A DNA stretch of 64,000 nt from Actinophytocola oryzae (lineage in GTDB: Bacteria; Actinomycetota; Actinomycetes; Mycobacteriales; Pseudonocardiaceae): positions 1 through 64,000 of the forward strand of contig NZ_SOCP01000003.1 of the NCBI RefSeq assembly GCF_004364325.1, read 5' to 3'. Of the stretch, positions 8,301-16,317 are shown piece after piece. Position numbers and translations under genes: made by a program. Within the stretch, counting starts at the first letter, position 1, and each line of letters begins with the position of its first letter. The notes under the pieces were generated by a model. It did no database searches and had not been told where the DNA came from. It worked only from the letters and a program-made list of their open reading frames with translations.

Positions 8301-8698
8301 TCACCAAGCACGCGCTGATGATGCTGCGGCACCAGTGGTTGCCCGACCTGGTGCGCCTCGCGCTCGACCACGGTGACGGTGTGACGGCCCACGCGGCGGT
8401 CGTGGCGTGTGAGCTGGAGGCGGCTCAGGAGACGAAGCCGGCACGGGCGGCGGCCGCGGCGTTGCGGTGCCGCTCCATGCTGGAGGGTGACCTCGACGGG
8501 CTGCGTGAGGTCGTCGAGCACTACGAGTCCGTCGGGCGGGTCTACGAGCTCGCCCAGACGGTCGAGGACCAGGCGCTGCTGCTGCGTCGGGCCGGCAGGC
8601 GGACCGAGGCCGGGGCCGCCCACACGCGGGCCGTCGACCTCTACCGGGGGCTCGGTGCCGCGTGGGACATCCGCCGCGCTGCCGAGCGGTTGCGCTAG
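5312..8698 (+). CDS. SARP/AfsR-type transcriptional regulator with BTAD, ATPase and TPR domains
   Basis: A large regulator of 1128 aa. Residues 1-95 form an OmpR-type DNA-binding domain (LGPVRAW, RAVFAMLAT, LIDGVWGDGAP). Residues 100-245 form the bacterial transcriptional activation domain (ALSLWQGEALSGL, ELGIEPSPSLRRL). An ATPase module follows, with Walker A GEMGIGKS near 299 and Walker B LVLALDDLHWAD near 397. The C-terminal half is built of TPR-like helical repeats. Such proteins switch on antibiotic and developmental genes. ATG 5312 has GGGAGAG 7 bp upstream. It lies between the transporter and the injection-system locus and ends convergently with the first LuxR gene. Its target is not evident from position; it is 30 kb from the biosynthetic cluster. 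Confidence 0.88.
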   Translation: MADLRVELLGPVRAWTGDREVSLGSSRPRAVFAMLATRPNSVVSRSELIDGVWGDGAPATAAGSLHTYISTLRKSLEPGRARGAAPTLLTSVGSGYRLGVERTHVDVAEFARLRVHAERMLADKDPFTALRIANDALSLWQGEALSGLGGPFAEAERVRLGELRAATTELRAEAGIAAGRHAEMVAELATLVREHPMRERPRELLMLAMHRCGRNAEALAVYRETRQMLIDELGIEPSPSLRRLHEQILAGQDQLSPVPAPRPDTRVAPALVGRQAELDVVSSLVDGVASGLGHCLWVEGEMGIGKSALVGAALARAESTCQIAHAAADELGQRFPLRLVLDALDVDVDSPDPRRAELAATLHDRPGQAILANGDPVIGAIDEVVAFVKALCADGPLVLALDDLHWADEASMVVWHRLAAETARRPLLLVGATRPVPQRAETDRLRSDVAGHGGASIALTPLTEPDVASMVDGLVGAPPGPHLRAVTARASGNPLYVREIADALLRDRAVAVGDTAEVDREWLDRAPGSLVSAVSGRLRYLSDTTREVLRSAALLCGEVAPGELSVVLGRPATELVASFDEAIAAGVLRTDDTKLVFRHPVIRQALYESTAVAIRDALHLQAARALADAGAPVEHVARQLLAAGGDAGPWATSWLDTATPVLVYQAPLVAVDLLARVVDTHGCDGALRATCRARLASVLFRIGRDTEAERNARLALSSLVDPDRIAEMRWILAYVPYRASRADEALAALEEALGDPIVPDVWRARLLSLLALVQRSGVGELETAADTARAAIELGERVDDGFATGQALEILWQVEAVRRDYVSAIGYLDQAMAVVGTDLSLTDLRLVLLDNRMFTLQCLDRLDDATADLDLALAIAGSSHPAAGLHIAGAVHNFWLGRWDETLAAISTVESDPEFTGFGLREGGGPQLLMHGVAALVAAHRDDGEALDRHLDAGLTLPLTTAADRENCDFLLAAQATAAWRRGDLAGAIAVLGTTLVTKHALMMLRHQWLPDLVRLALDHGDGVTAHAAVVACELEAAQETKPARAAAAALRCRSMLEGDLDGLREVVEHYESVGRVYELAQTVEDQALLLRRAGRRTEAGAAHTRAVDLYRGLGAAWDIRRAAERLR

Positions 8699-8710
8699 GC
8701 CCAACGCACT

Positions 8711-8753
8711 GAAGGCGTCCTTCGTAACGCCCAGCGTAAGGAAGGCGTCCTTC
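8711..8753. repeat. Two 13-bp palindromes with a 30-bp period
   Basis: GAAGGCGTCCTTC occurs at 8711-8723 and 8741-8753, exactly 30 bp apart, filling the 67-bp gap between two convergent genes. Each can fold into a 5-bp hairpin. The same element, same spacing and same convergent setting recur at 36950-37112. A bidirectional terminator or REP-like role is inferred. Confidence 0.7.
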
Positions 8754-8765
8754 AGTGCGGTCGGC

Positions 8766-9392
8766 CTAGATCATGCCCTTGCGCAGGGCGTACGCCACCG
8801 CGTGCGGGCGGTTGCGCAGGTTCAGTCTCGTCGTCAGGGCGTAGAAGACGTTCTTCACCGTGCGTTCCGAATAGGACAGTTCCGTCGCGATCTCGGCCGT
8901 GTCCATGCCGTCGGCCATCAGGCGGAGCACGTCGACCTCGCGGGCCGTCAGGCGGCCGTCCGCCGCGGTCGGGGTCACCAGCTCCTCCTGCAGGCGGCGG
9001 ACGTGCTCGAGCAGCTCGGCCACCAGGTTCGGTGGCATCACGCCGCCGCCCGCCGCCGCGGCCAACACGCTGCGCAGGACGCGGTCGCCCGTCGCGGCAA
9101 CGCGTGGCAGCACCGCGACCGCGCGGCATTCCACGATCGTGAGGACGTCCACGTCGCCGATCTCGTCCAGCACCAGCACGACCGGCGTGGGTGTCTCGGC
9201 CGCCGCCCGCCGCAGGCCCGCGACCACCTCGCCCGTCAGCCTCGCGGCCGCCACCACGACCACGTCCGCCTGTGTGCGTTGTTCCGCCGCGAGCAGCGTT
9301 ATCTCGGGACGGTCGCCGAGATAGCTGCTCAGACCGGCCATGCTGAGCTGGTCCGCGGTCTGGACGGCGATCCTGAGTCGTTCTCGCACCAC
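8766..9392 (-). CDS. LuxR-type regulator with a degenerate receiver domain (injection-system locus)
   Basis: A 208-aa protein. The N-terminal ~120 residues have the length and pattern of a response-regulator receiver, but the usual acidic pocket and phospho-accepting Asp are not visible: the strand that should end in Asp reads DVVVVAAARL. Residues 145-205 are a LuxR/FixJ helix-turn-helix (LTAREVDVLRLMADGMDTAE, SERTVKNV). The GTG at 9392 has GGGGGAG about 8 bp upstream. It is the last gene of the minus-strand injection-system run, 72 bp after the zinc-ribbon gene, and is a paralogue of the equally long regulator at 27133-27759. Control of the injection genes is inferred from this bracketing. 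Confidence 0.82.
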   Translation of the reverse strand: MVRERLRIAVQTADQLSMAGLSSYLGDRPEITLLAAEQRTQADVVVVAAARLTGEVVAGLRRAAAETPTPVVLVLDEIGDVDVLTIVECRAVAVLPRVAATGDRVLRSVLAAAAGGGVMPPNLVAELLEHVRRLQEELVTPTAADGRLTAREVDVLRLMADGMDTAEIATELSYSERTVKNVFYALTTRLNLRNRPHAVAYALRKGMI

Positions 9393-9464
9393 TTTCGCTC
9401 CCCCGTTTTCGGTTTACCTCAACGAGTCTGCGCGGGGCGGCTTCACGGATTCTTCAGTGCCACT

Positions 9465-10340
9465 TCACGGGCGTCTGAAGAACTCCACCTCGCCGAACGC
9501 GATGTGCCTGCCGGGGGCCAGACCGGCGGCGGCGCGGATCACGAGGCGGACGCGCACGACGTCGCCGATGCCGGTGTCGGTGCGTTGCGCGCCCGGTGAG
9601 TCGGCCAGTGTCACCGGCACGGTCTCGGTGGTGCCGTCCGCCGAGGTGACGACCATGTCGAGCGAGGTGGGGCGGCCCTCGGCGACGAAGGCATCCTCCT
9701 CGGACGAGGCGCCCGCGTGGATCACCACGGACAGCAGGCGGAACGGCGCGCTGAACGTGAAGTCGACGGTGTCGCCGACCGCGGGGGCGCCCCAGTAGCG
9801 GTTGGAGAGCCCGTCCACGGCGGCGGTCGCCGGGTGGTCGGGCACCGCCTGGCTCGCCGATGTGGCCGTCGGGGAGATCGGCGCGGGGGTGGCGAGCCGG
9901 TCACGCAGGTCCTCCCACAGGTTCCTCGCCGTCGGCCAGAACAGGAAGCCGCCGACGACGAGCGCGGCGACGACCAGCAGTGCCGCCAGGCGCCGCAGCC
10001 ATCGGGAGCGGTCGCCGCGCCAGCGCCACCTGCGCCGCCTGACGGCAGCCGGCGCGGGTGCGTCGGGGTGGAGCGGGGTGGCGCAGTGGCGGCAGAAGTT
10101 TCGGTTCGGCGGGTTGTGCGTGCCGCAGACCGGGCAGGGTGGGCCGTCCTCGGTCGGGTCGATGGTCGAGGTCGGCAGCGGGCGCCTGGCCTCGGGGCGG
10201 CCCGGCAGGACCGGACCGAGGTCGGGTGCGGCGTCCTCCGGTGCGGCGCCGCCCCAACCGAGGTAGTTGCCGCAGTTACCGCAGAAGTCGTCGGTGTCCA
10301 CGACCTGCGCACCGCAGTGCGGGCACGTCCTGGTGCTCAC
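9465..10340 (-). CDS. Zinc-ribbon membrane protein with C-terminal discoidin-like domain
   Basis: A 291-aa protein. Two zinc ribbons open it: Cys6-x2-Cys9 with Cys20-x2-Cys23 (CPHCG, CGNCG), then CPVCG with CRHC. A basic stretch and one transmembrane helix (LAALLVVAALVVGGFLFW, near 135-155) follow. The last ~120 residues form a beta-sandwich-like domain (SNRYWGAPAVGDTVDFTF through HIAFGEVEFFRR) resembling F5/8-type or NADase-associated glycan-binding domains. The GTG start at 10340 overlaps the stop of tail protein I by 4 bp. With ribbons inside and the sandwich outside, it could anchor the injection apparatus to the membrane or wall; that role is inference. Confidence 0.75.
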   Translation of the reverse strand: MSTRTCPHCGAQVVDTDDFCGNCGNYLGWGGAAPEDAAPDLGPVLPGRPEARRPLPTSTIDPTEDGPPCPVCGTHNPPNRNFCRHCATPLHPDAPAPAAVRRRRWRWRGDRSRWLRRLAALLVVAALVVGGFLFWPTARNLWEDLRDRLATPAPISPTATSASQAVPDHPATAAVDGLSNRYWGAPAVGDTVDFTFSAPFRLLSVVIHAGASSEEDAFVAEGRPTSLDMVVTSADGTTETVPVTLADSPGAQRTDTGIGDVVRVRLVIRAAAGLAPGRHIAFGEVEFFRRP

Positions 10341-10858
10341 GGGTCGACCACCTCCACGACGCAGGTGACGTGTATGGGGCACACGGACGCGACGACCGCC
10401 TCGACGCGTGCCAGGTTCGCCGGCCCGGACACCCGTACGACGACCTGGTCCCGGGTCGGGAGGTCGGTGTCCGGGGTGGCCGACCACAGAGCGCCTGGGC
10501 CGTCACGCACCTCGGCCCGCACGCCGAGCGCCAGCGACAGTCTCTCCACCAGACCCCGTGCCGTGCCGCGGGTTCTGTGCAGTGCGACGGCTCGGCGCAC
10601 GACGTCGCGGCGCAGTGCCAACGGCCACGCCGGGTCCAGCTCCGCCGCGACCCAGGACGACAGCCAGACGAGGAAGTCCTCCGGGGCCAGCGCCGGGTCG
10701 AGGTAGGCGGGCAGGTTGTCCAGTGTGGACAGAAGCGACGACAGGACGGCGTCGAGGCCTGCGGTGAACCGCTGGGTGAAGTCGTCCTCCGAGTACATGG
10801 CGGGGAGGAGCCCGCCGAGCGGGTGGCGGCTCGGCAGCCCGGGCAGTGCCGCCCTCAT
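10337..10858 (-). CDS. Phage tail protein I-like baseplate component
   Basis: A 173-aa protein of the tail-protein-I family found in contractile injection systems. Diagnostic text includes YSEDDFTQRF near 22, LDPALAPEDFLVWLSSWVA near 57 and TRGTARGLVERL near 95. In P2-like tails and CIS this protein joins the J-type wedge in the baseplate rim. ATG 10858 overlaps the baseplate J stop by 4 bp and its own stop overlaps the zinc-ribbon start, so translation is coupled. Length is typical for the Streptomyces-type branch. Confidence 0.85.
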   Translation of the reverse strand: MRAALPGLPSRHPLGGLLPAMYSEDDFTQRFTAGLDAVLSSLLSTLDNLPAYLDPALAPEDFLVWLSSWVAAELDPAWPLALRRDVVRRAVALHRTRGTARGLVERLSLALGVRAEVRDGPGALWSATPDTDLPTRDQVVVRVSGPANLARVEAVVASVCPIHVTCVVEVVDP

Positions 10859-12780
10859 GACGTGCTCACCTGGTGCTGGTGGGAGAACACGAGTGCGTTG
10901 GGCGCGACGTCGAGGCGTTCGATGGGAGCGCCGCGTTCGCCGGTGAGCGGGTTGGCCGGGAACATCCTGACCTCGCTGACCAGTGACACGTCCGGAACCC
11001 GTTGCAGGACCGCGAAGATCTCGCCGAACTGGACGGGTCTGCCGAACTCCCAGCCGGTGCCGTCGGGTCCGCCGCGCAGCGGGTTGAGGTACCGGTACAG
11101 CGCGGCGAGCGCCTCCTCGCGGACCCTGGCGGCCACGGTCTCCGGCGCGACGAGCCGTGCGACGACGGTGATTCCCTGGTAGCGCGGAGGTTCCACGATG
11201 AGGCGGGTACCGAGCAGGCGGCGCTCGTCCAGGTGTCTCGCCACCGTGTCGAGCACCTCGTCGGAGGGCACGAGCTGTTCGAACCGCAGCCGGTCCTGCT
11301 GGTCGGCGACCGCGTCCGGCACGACGAGCACACGTGCGCCGCCGTCGACCGGCAGGCACCGCACGCGGGCCAGCGACGGCACGGCCTGGCGTGTGATGAG
11401 TTCGTGGTCGGCGGCGGTCACGGCCCGTTCCTGCACGCGCAGCTGGTTGGGCACGCGGACCTTCGCCTCGTCGACGGTCTCCGCGTCGACGCCGCCGATC
11501 GCGGCCTCCCGGTTGACCACCTCCGCCACGTACGGCACGGAGCTGCGCAGCACGGAGATCGCGCCGCGTGCGACGTTGCCCGCCCGGCCGCCGCCGGTGC
11601 GGTAGCGGGGCACACGGATGACGGCACCCTTGGTCGGCACGGCGCCGTAGCGGCGAAGGGTGCCGTCCAGCTCGCGGACCGCGGGCGGGAACAGGATCTC
11701 ACCCGCCGACGCGTCGAGCACGACGTGCCGGTCGTCGGGGCGGGATGCACCGAAGTCGGGGACGACCGTCCAGTCCCGCCAACCATCCCTTGTGGACGTC
11801 TGGACGACCACCGGTTCGTCGTCCAGCAGCACCGGGACGACCGGCAGTGGGAACGTCTCGCCAGGCACGCCGCCCGACTCCCCCACCGGCACGTCGGTCT
11901 CGACCCGGGCGTGCTCGACCGTCGTGGTGCCACCAGCGGTGAACACCTCGGCCTCCCGCACGGTCGGGGACTCGGAGTAGAACGGCTGTCCCGCACGGGG
12001 TTCGACGACGCGGCAGCGCAGCCAGCCCGCCCGTTGGCCGGCGATCACGGACTCGGCGTGCCCGGCGGGCACGTGCAGCACGACCTCGCCGGGTCGGTTG
12101 AGGCCGCCGGTGGTGTCCTCGTCGGTCAGGCACGGGACCCAGTCCTGGCCGTCCCACGCCTCCCAGAGCAGCGGCGGCTGCCGAGGGTCGACGCCGACGC
12201 CCTCGACCCGGCTGTCCAGGCGCACCACGACCGCGCAGCGCGGAACTGCCGTCGACAGGCCGAACAGTGTCGCGTCACCCGCGACGGGCCTGTGCTGGAA
12301 GCACGGGACGTCCTTGCCGTCCGCCAGGTCGCGGGTGCGGTCGGTGTGCTCGCCGCTCGCGGTCCTCGTGACGAGCCGGCCGAGGCGCGACGGCACGATC
12401 GGCAACGCGTCGATGGTGGCGAACACGACCGGCTCGGCGTTCTCGCCCGCCTCCGTGGCCACCTCGGTGCCGGGCGGCAGGAGCACGGTCTCCTGCTGTG
12501 GCGCGGAAAGCCAGAACGTCACGTCGGTCCGCGCCGCGGTCGGCGGGAACAACCGCACGCCGAGCAGGTCGAGGAAGGCCAGGTAGTTCTTCTCCGGCAC
12601 CCGGTTGAGCCGGTAGACGAGCTGGTCGACCATGTGCGCGAAGGTCTCGATGAGCGTGACGCCGGGGTCGGACACGTTGTGGTCCGTCCACTCGGGACAG
12701 CTCTGCTGGACGTACCGCTTCGCCTCGTCCACCAGCTGCTGGAAGCGGCGGTCGTCCAGGTTGGGTGCCCGCAGGGCCAT
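10855..12780 (-). CDS. Baseplate J-like (wedge) protein of the contractile injection system
   Basis: A 641-aa protein of the baseplate J/gp47 family. The N-terminus (LDDRRFQQLVDEAKRYV, then FAHMVDQLVYRLNRVPEKNY) and the ALFG-to-GRP region toward the C-terminus (YRYLNPLRGGPDGTGWEFGR) are the conserved parts. The middle is a beta-rich insertion. It forms the wedge ring that couples the spike hub to sheath contraction. ATG 12780 overlaps the gp25 stop by one base (TGATG), and its end overlaps tail protein I by 4 bp. It is longer than P2 gpJ and in the range of CIS versions. Confidence 0.9.
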   Translation of the reverse strand: MALRAPNLDDRRFQQLVDEAKRYVQQSCPEWTDHNVSDPGVTLIETFAHMVDQLVYRLNRVPEKNYLAFLDLLGVRLFPPTAARTDVTFWLSAPQQETVLLPPGTEVATEAGENAEPVVFATIDALPIVPSRLGRLVTRTASGEHTDRTRDLADGKDVPCFQHRPVAGDATLFGLSTAVPRCAVVVRLDSRVEGVGVDPRQPPLLWEAWDGQDWVPCLTDEDTTGGLNRPGEVVLHVPAGHAESVIAGQRAGWLRCRVVEPRAGQPFYSESPTVREAEVFTAGGTTTVEHARVETDVPVGESGGVPGETFPLPVVPVLLDDEPVVVQTSTRDGWRDWTVVPDFGASRPDDRHVVLDASAGEILFPPAVRELDGTLRRYGAVPTKGAVIRVPRYRTGGGRAGNVARGAISVLRSSVPYVAEVVNREAAIGGVDAETVDEAKVRVPNQLRVQERAVTAADHELITRQAVPSLARVRCLPVDGGARVLVVPDAVADQQDRLRFEQLVPSDEVLDTVARHLDERRLLGTRLIVEPPRYQGITVVARLVAPETVAARVREEALAALYRYLNPLRGGPDGTGWEFGRPVQFGEIFAVLQRVPDVSLVSEVRMFPANPLTGERGAPIERLDVAPNALVFSHQHQVSTS

Positions 12781-13187
12781 CAGCTCGCCTCCGCTTCCTC
12801 GGAAGGGATGGTGTAGAAGGGAAAGACGAGGTTGCGTGGCTCGTTGGTCGACCGGATGGTGTAGTGCACGTCGATGTAGACACACGCGGTGTCGACGGCG
12901 TCGAACGCCACCACCACGTCGGAGGTCTCGATCCTGGGCTCCCAGCGGTCGAGCGCGGTGCGCACCTCGCGGGCGATGTCGCCTGCCAGCGCGTGGTCCG
13001 CGGCGGCGAAGACCAGCTCGTGGATGCCGCAGCCGAACTCGGGGCGCATCGGGCGCTCGCCGGGGGCGGTGCCGAGCACGAGTCGGATGGCCTCCTGGAT
13101 CTCCTGTTCGCGGTCGACCATGCCGATGCCGCCGGTCGGGCCGACACGCAGCGGGAAACCCCAGCCACGGCCGATGAAGTCGGTCAC
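12780..13187 (-). CDS. GPW/gp25-family baseplate protein
   Basis: A 135-aa gp25-like protein. It begins FIGRGWGFPL and carries the family core EIQEAIRLVLGTAPGERPM followed by RPEFGCGIHELVFA. It links wedge and hub and nucleates sheath polymerisation. ATG 13187 overlaps the PAAR stop by 4 bp. Size and order (PAAR-gp25-J-I) match other contractile systems. Confidence 0.92.
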   Translation of the reverse strand: MTDFIGRGWGFPLRVGPTGGIGMVDREQEIQEAIRLVLGTAPGERPMRPEFGCGIHELVFAAADHALAGDIAREVRTALDRWEPRIETSDVVVAFDAVDTACVYIDVHYTIRSTNEPRNLVFPFYTIPSEEAEAS

Positions 13188-13495
13188 AGCGGACCTCCGA
13201 TGAACACGGTCGTCGAGCCGAGCAGGATCGTGGCGCCGCAGGCGGTGCGGTCTCTCACGGCCGCGACGGGCACGCCGCCGACGTACACGGTCCTCGGGCC
13301 GGTAGGCGGCAGGACCAGGTTCGCCGGTCCCATCAACGTGTCCGGGTACTTGACGCAGACGTGGACACTGCCGACGACCGCGGCGGGCGCCTTCTCGATC
13401 AGCACGGTGGCCACCTCGGCCGCCAGCGGGCCGGCCGGTGGGCCGATGGCGCCGCCGTGGTTGGTCTTGTCGCCCAGCCGGGCAGCGGGGGGCAT
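13184..13495 (-). CDS. PAAR-like spike tip protein
   Basis: A 103-aa protein starting MPPAARLGDKTNHGG, the PAAR signature, with the repeated strand-turn pattern ending TILLGSTTVFIGG. It caps the VgrG-like needle and is thought to sharpen it with a bound metal. ATG 13495 lies 17 bp after the spike gene stop and its own stop overlaps gp25. The protein is just the tip domain, with no fused toxin extension. Confidence 0.9.
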   Translation of the reverse strand: MPPAARLGDKTNHGGAIGPPAGPLAAEVATVLIEKAPAAVVGSVHVCVKYPDTLMGPANLVLPPTGPRTVYVGGVPVAAVRDRTACGATILLGSTTVFIGGPL

Positions 13496-13512
13496 GCGTG
13501 CTCTCCTTCGTC

Positions 13513-15177
13513 TCAGTTGAGCCGGATCATCCGGCCCTTGACGACTACCTCGCCGCTCTTCGCGTCGAGGGTGATGCCGTTGGCGCCCAACGTGATCGTG
13601 CTGTCCGCGCCGAGCCCGCCCGCCGCCTTGAGCACCAGCTCGTTGCCGCGGTCGTCGAGCAGGACCTCCAGCTTCCCGTCGCCGGTGGCGAGGCGGACGC
13701 CGGTGGCCGTCGGGCCGTCGAGCAGCTCGAGGCGGTGTCCCTTGCTGGACACCAGTGACCGCCGGTTCACGGTGCCGCCCCTGCCGTCCACCAACGAGAC
13801 CGCGTGCTGTGCGGGCTTGTCGACGCCGTTGTAGAGGTTGCCGAGGACGTACGGGCGGTCGAGGCTGCCCTGTTCGAAGCCGACGAGCACCTCGTCGTTG
13901 ACCTCGGGGCTGAAGACGCCGCCGCCGGAGAGCTGCACGGTGCGGACCCAGTCGGTGACGTAGTCGTCGTCCAGCCACGGGAACTTGAGCCGGACCCAGC
14001 CGCGTTGTCCGCCGGTCTCCTTGATGTCGGTGACGATGCCGGTCGCGAGGCCGGGCATGCGGACGTCGCCTGCCGGGGCGGCGAGGCCGGCGAGCGAGCG
14101 GTCGTGGGTCGCGCTGACGAGGACCGTGGTGCGGTAGCCCGCGTCCGGTTCCAGGACGTGGGTCACCCCGGTCGCCGTGTACTTGCCGGAGAAGGCCTGG
14201 CCGACGTTGCCGAGCGCGATCGGCACGCCCGCACGGAGTTCGGGGTTGCCCTCGACGACCGCCTCCAGCTCGCCGTAGCCCGCGCTGACCGAGGCGGCGA
14301 GCGCGTCGGCGGCCGCGTTCGCCTCCGCCTGCGTCGCGTAGGGTGTGCCGGTGACCAGGGTTTTGGCCTTGGTGGGGAACTTGCCCGCCGCGGTCGTCAC
14401 GGATAGTCCTGGTTGGACGGTTGTGCTCGGCGTGGTCTTACGCAGTGCCACGAGTTTCTGTTTCCTGGCGACATCCCAGCCACGGACCTCGACGCCACCG
14501 GCCAGCTCCGAGGTGCTCAGCGCGGCACGCAGGACGGTCATGTTGCGACCGAACTCCAGGACCTGCGGGTTGTTCTCGGCCGAGGTCGACGGGGCGGGCG
14601 CGCTCGCGGACGGGTCGAGCCTGGTGAACTGCAGCTGCCCCTTGTCGTCGACCTCGACGACGGCGCCGTGCTCGCGGGCGAGCATCTGGAGGAAGTCCCA
14701 GTCCGACACGCCGGGTTGGGACAGGTGCTGGTAGGTGATCGACGCCGTCTCGACGCGGCCGACGGTGAGCCCGGCGTTCTTGGCGACCTCGCGGACGATC
14801 GTGGCGGCCGTCATCTTGGTGAACGCCTTCACCCTGCGGCCGCGCAGGAGGCGGTGCGCCCTGGTCATCGCCCGGATTGTCGTGAACGCGCCGGTGCCGT
14901 CGACGTCCATCTCCAGCGCGGTGACCTCGCCGGTGAACAACAGCTCCTGGGCCTGGGTGCGCACCGCGGCGACGGAGATCCGCACCGGAGTGCCGATGGT
15001 GACGCCGGTCCTGGTGAGCAGCTCGTGGTCGTTGTCGTCGTAGACGAGCACGGCGGTGCCCGGCAGGCCGACGTTCTCGTCGACGACACAGCTGCGGAGC
15101 ATCTCGACCCAGGGCGCGTCGCCGAGGGTGCCTGCCTCGACGACCGCGCTGTTGGCGAAGGAACGGCCGCCGGTCAT
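13513..15177 (-). CDS. vgrG: VgrG-like spike protein
   Basis: A 554-aa hub and needle protein. The N-terminal ~350 residues have the gp27-like hub fold (DWDFLQMLAREHGAVVEV near 160, and a C-terminal GEL/VEGNPELRAGVPIALG segment). From about 375 an OB-fold is followed by gp5-like beta-helix text (RGWVRLKFPWLDDDYVTDWV, EVLVGFEQGSLDRPYVLGNL) and a triple-helix tail of short repeats. It pierces the target membrane. ATG 15177 overlaps the LysM gene stop by 4 bp. No effector domain is fused to the C-terminus. Confidence 0.92.
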   Translation of the reverse strand: MTGGRSFANSAVVEAGTLGDAPWVEMLRSCVVDENVGLPGTAVLVYDDNDHELLTRTGVTIGTPVRISVAAVRTQAQELLFTGEVTALEMDVDGTGAFTTIRAMTRAHRLLRGRRVKAFTKMTAATIVREVAKNAGLTVGRVETASITYQHLSQPGVSDWDFLQMLAREHGAVVEVDDKGQLQFTRLDPSASAPAPSTSAENNPQVLEFGRNMTVLRAALSTSELAGGVEVRGWDVARKQKLVALRKTTPSTTVQPGLSVTTAAGKFPTKAKTLVTGTPYATQAEANAAADALAASVSAGYGELEAVVEGNPELRAGVPIALGNVGQAFSGKYTATGVTHVLEPDAGYRTTVLVSATHDRSLAGLAAPAGDVRMPGLATGIVTDIKETGGQRGWVRLKFPWLDDDYVTDWVRTVQLSGGGVFSPEVNDEVLVGFEQGSLDRPYVLGNLYNGVDKPAQHAVSLVDGRGGTVNRRSLVSSKGHRLELLDGPTATGVRLATGDGKLEVLLDDRGNELVLKAAGGLGADSTITLGANGITLDAKSGEVVVKGRMIRLN

Positions 15178-15869
15178 CGGTCACCTTTCGTCGCGGGCAC
15201 GAGCAGTTCGCGGCCGGGGACGAGCGTCATGGGGTCGTCGATGTCGTTGGCCTCGGCGATGACGCGCCAGGCCGTCGCGTCGCCGTACTCGCGGAAGGCG
15301 AGCTGCGGCAGGGTGTCGCCCGCGACGAGCCGGTGGGTGCGGCGGGCCTCGCGGGAGCCGGAGGTGGGGTTCTGGCCGGGGGTGCTGAACCCGGCCTCCT
15401 CTATGGACAGTGCGCAGGTCGCGCGGAGCGGCTTGCCGTCCACGTCGAACAGTGAGTACTCGATCGAGAGGCTGGAGAGGACCCCGTCGAAGGAGACGGA
15501 ACGGGCGGTGCCCCACTCGAAGCGAACCCACGGGCTCGCGGGCTGTTTCTTCTGGATACTCCGCTTGGTCGGCACACACGCGCCGAGCAGCTTCTCGACG
15601 CGGTCCTCGACGGAGTTGTCGTGGGTGGCGGTGGCGTCGAGGAAGACGCTGACGCTCAGGTTTCTCGGCCCGCTGCCGACGAACTCGGGCAGTGCGGCCT
15701 CTTCCGCCATGCGTGCGGGTTTGCGGCGCCACTCGGTGTTCTTGCTGAGACTGAGGGTGCTGGGGTTGAACTGGAACGCGACCGTGGCCAGCCTGCCGCC
15801 CGGCTTGGCGCCGACCGAGGCAGGCGGCTCCATGACCACGAGTCGCGCCTTGACGAGGCTGGGGTTCAC
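15174..15869 (-). CDS. LysM-containing hub/tube-cap protein (CIS gp53-like)
   Basis: A 231-aa protein. The first ~160 residues match the CIS tube-associated family (VAFQFNPSTLSLSKNTEWRR, RNLSVSVFLDAT). A LysM domain closes the protein at about 178-228 (HRLVAGDTLPQLAFREYGD). Its phage relatives sit between the tube end and the spike hub. The GTG at 15869 has AAAGG about 8 bp upstream, 12 bp after the second tube gene, and its stop overlaps the spike gene. Confidence 0.88.
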   Translation of the reverse strand: MNPSLVKARLVVMEPPASVGAKPGGRLATVAFQFNPSTLSLSKNTEWRRKPARMAEEAALPEFVGSGPRNLSVSVFLDATATHDNSVEDRVEKLLGACVPTKRSIQKKQPASPWVRFEWGTARSVSFDGVLSSLSIEYSLFDVDGKPLRATCALSIEEAGFSTPGQNPTSGSREARRTHRLVAGDTLPQLAFREYGDATAWRVIAEANDIDDPMTLVPGRELLVPATKGDR

Positions 15870-15881
15870 TGTCGTTGCCTT

Positions 15882-16307
15882 TCAGGAGGCCTGGAGGCCC
15901 TCGTGCGCGATCTCGAGCGTCTCGACCGCGACCTGGGACTGGCTCGGGTCGAAGGTCGGTCCCTGCCAACGGATCGGGATGATGCCGAGCACCTGCCACC
16001 GCACGACCGGGGTGAGGTCGGGGGTGCGGGCGACGATCTCGCCGTCCTTGCGTTCGGCCTGCTGGATGACTTCGTTGAACCAGGTGAGGATCTTGGCGGA
16101 GTCGCTCGTGACCGGTCGGGTCATCGTGATGTTCGACCAGGTGATCCGGGACGGGAGCTGCCAGGTGAAGCCGTTGTTGCCGCCCTCGGTGAACTGCTCG
16201 ACCTCCATCTGGGCGCCGAGACCGTCGCAGGTGTGGAACGCGCCGAGGTCGTCGCCCGCGATGGAGAGGGTGAAGAAGACGCTGCTGGCGAAGATCGTGT
16301 CAGGCAT
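15882..16307 (-). CDS. Second tail-tube-like protein (tube initiator)
   Basis: A 141-aa gp19-like tube protein (FFTLSIAGDDLGAFHTCDGL, then EGGNNGFTWQLPSRITW and MTRPVTSDSAKILTWF). It differs strongly from the other tube gene at 19382. CIS loci normally encode two tube proteins; the one next to the LysM and spike genes is the short adaptor that starts the tube on the hub. ATG 16307 has AAGGA about 6 bp upstream, 10 bp after the repeat-protein gene. Confidence 0.88.
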   Translation of the reverse strand: MPDTIFASSVFFTLSIAGDDLGAFHTCDGLGAQMEVEQFTEGGNNGFTWQLPSRITWSNITMTRPVTSDSAKILTWFNEVIQQAERKDGEIVARTPDLTPVVRWQVLGIIPIRWQGPTFDPSQSQVAVETLEIAHEGLQAS

Positions 16308-16317
16308 GGTTGTTCCT

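Noticed and set aside
5312..8698. SARP as the specific activator of the lanthipeptide/polyketide cluster
   Set aside because: It is about 33 kb away, beyond the injection system, while a LAL regulator directly adjoins the cluster. Nothing in the sequence links it.
6302..8704. 800-aa minus-strand frame opposite the SARP gene
   Set aside because: The plus-strand frame has clear domains throughout; the reverse frame is a codon-bias shadow.
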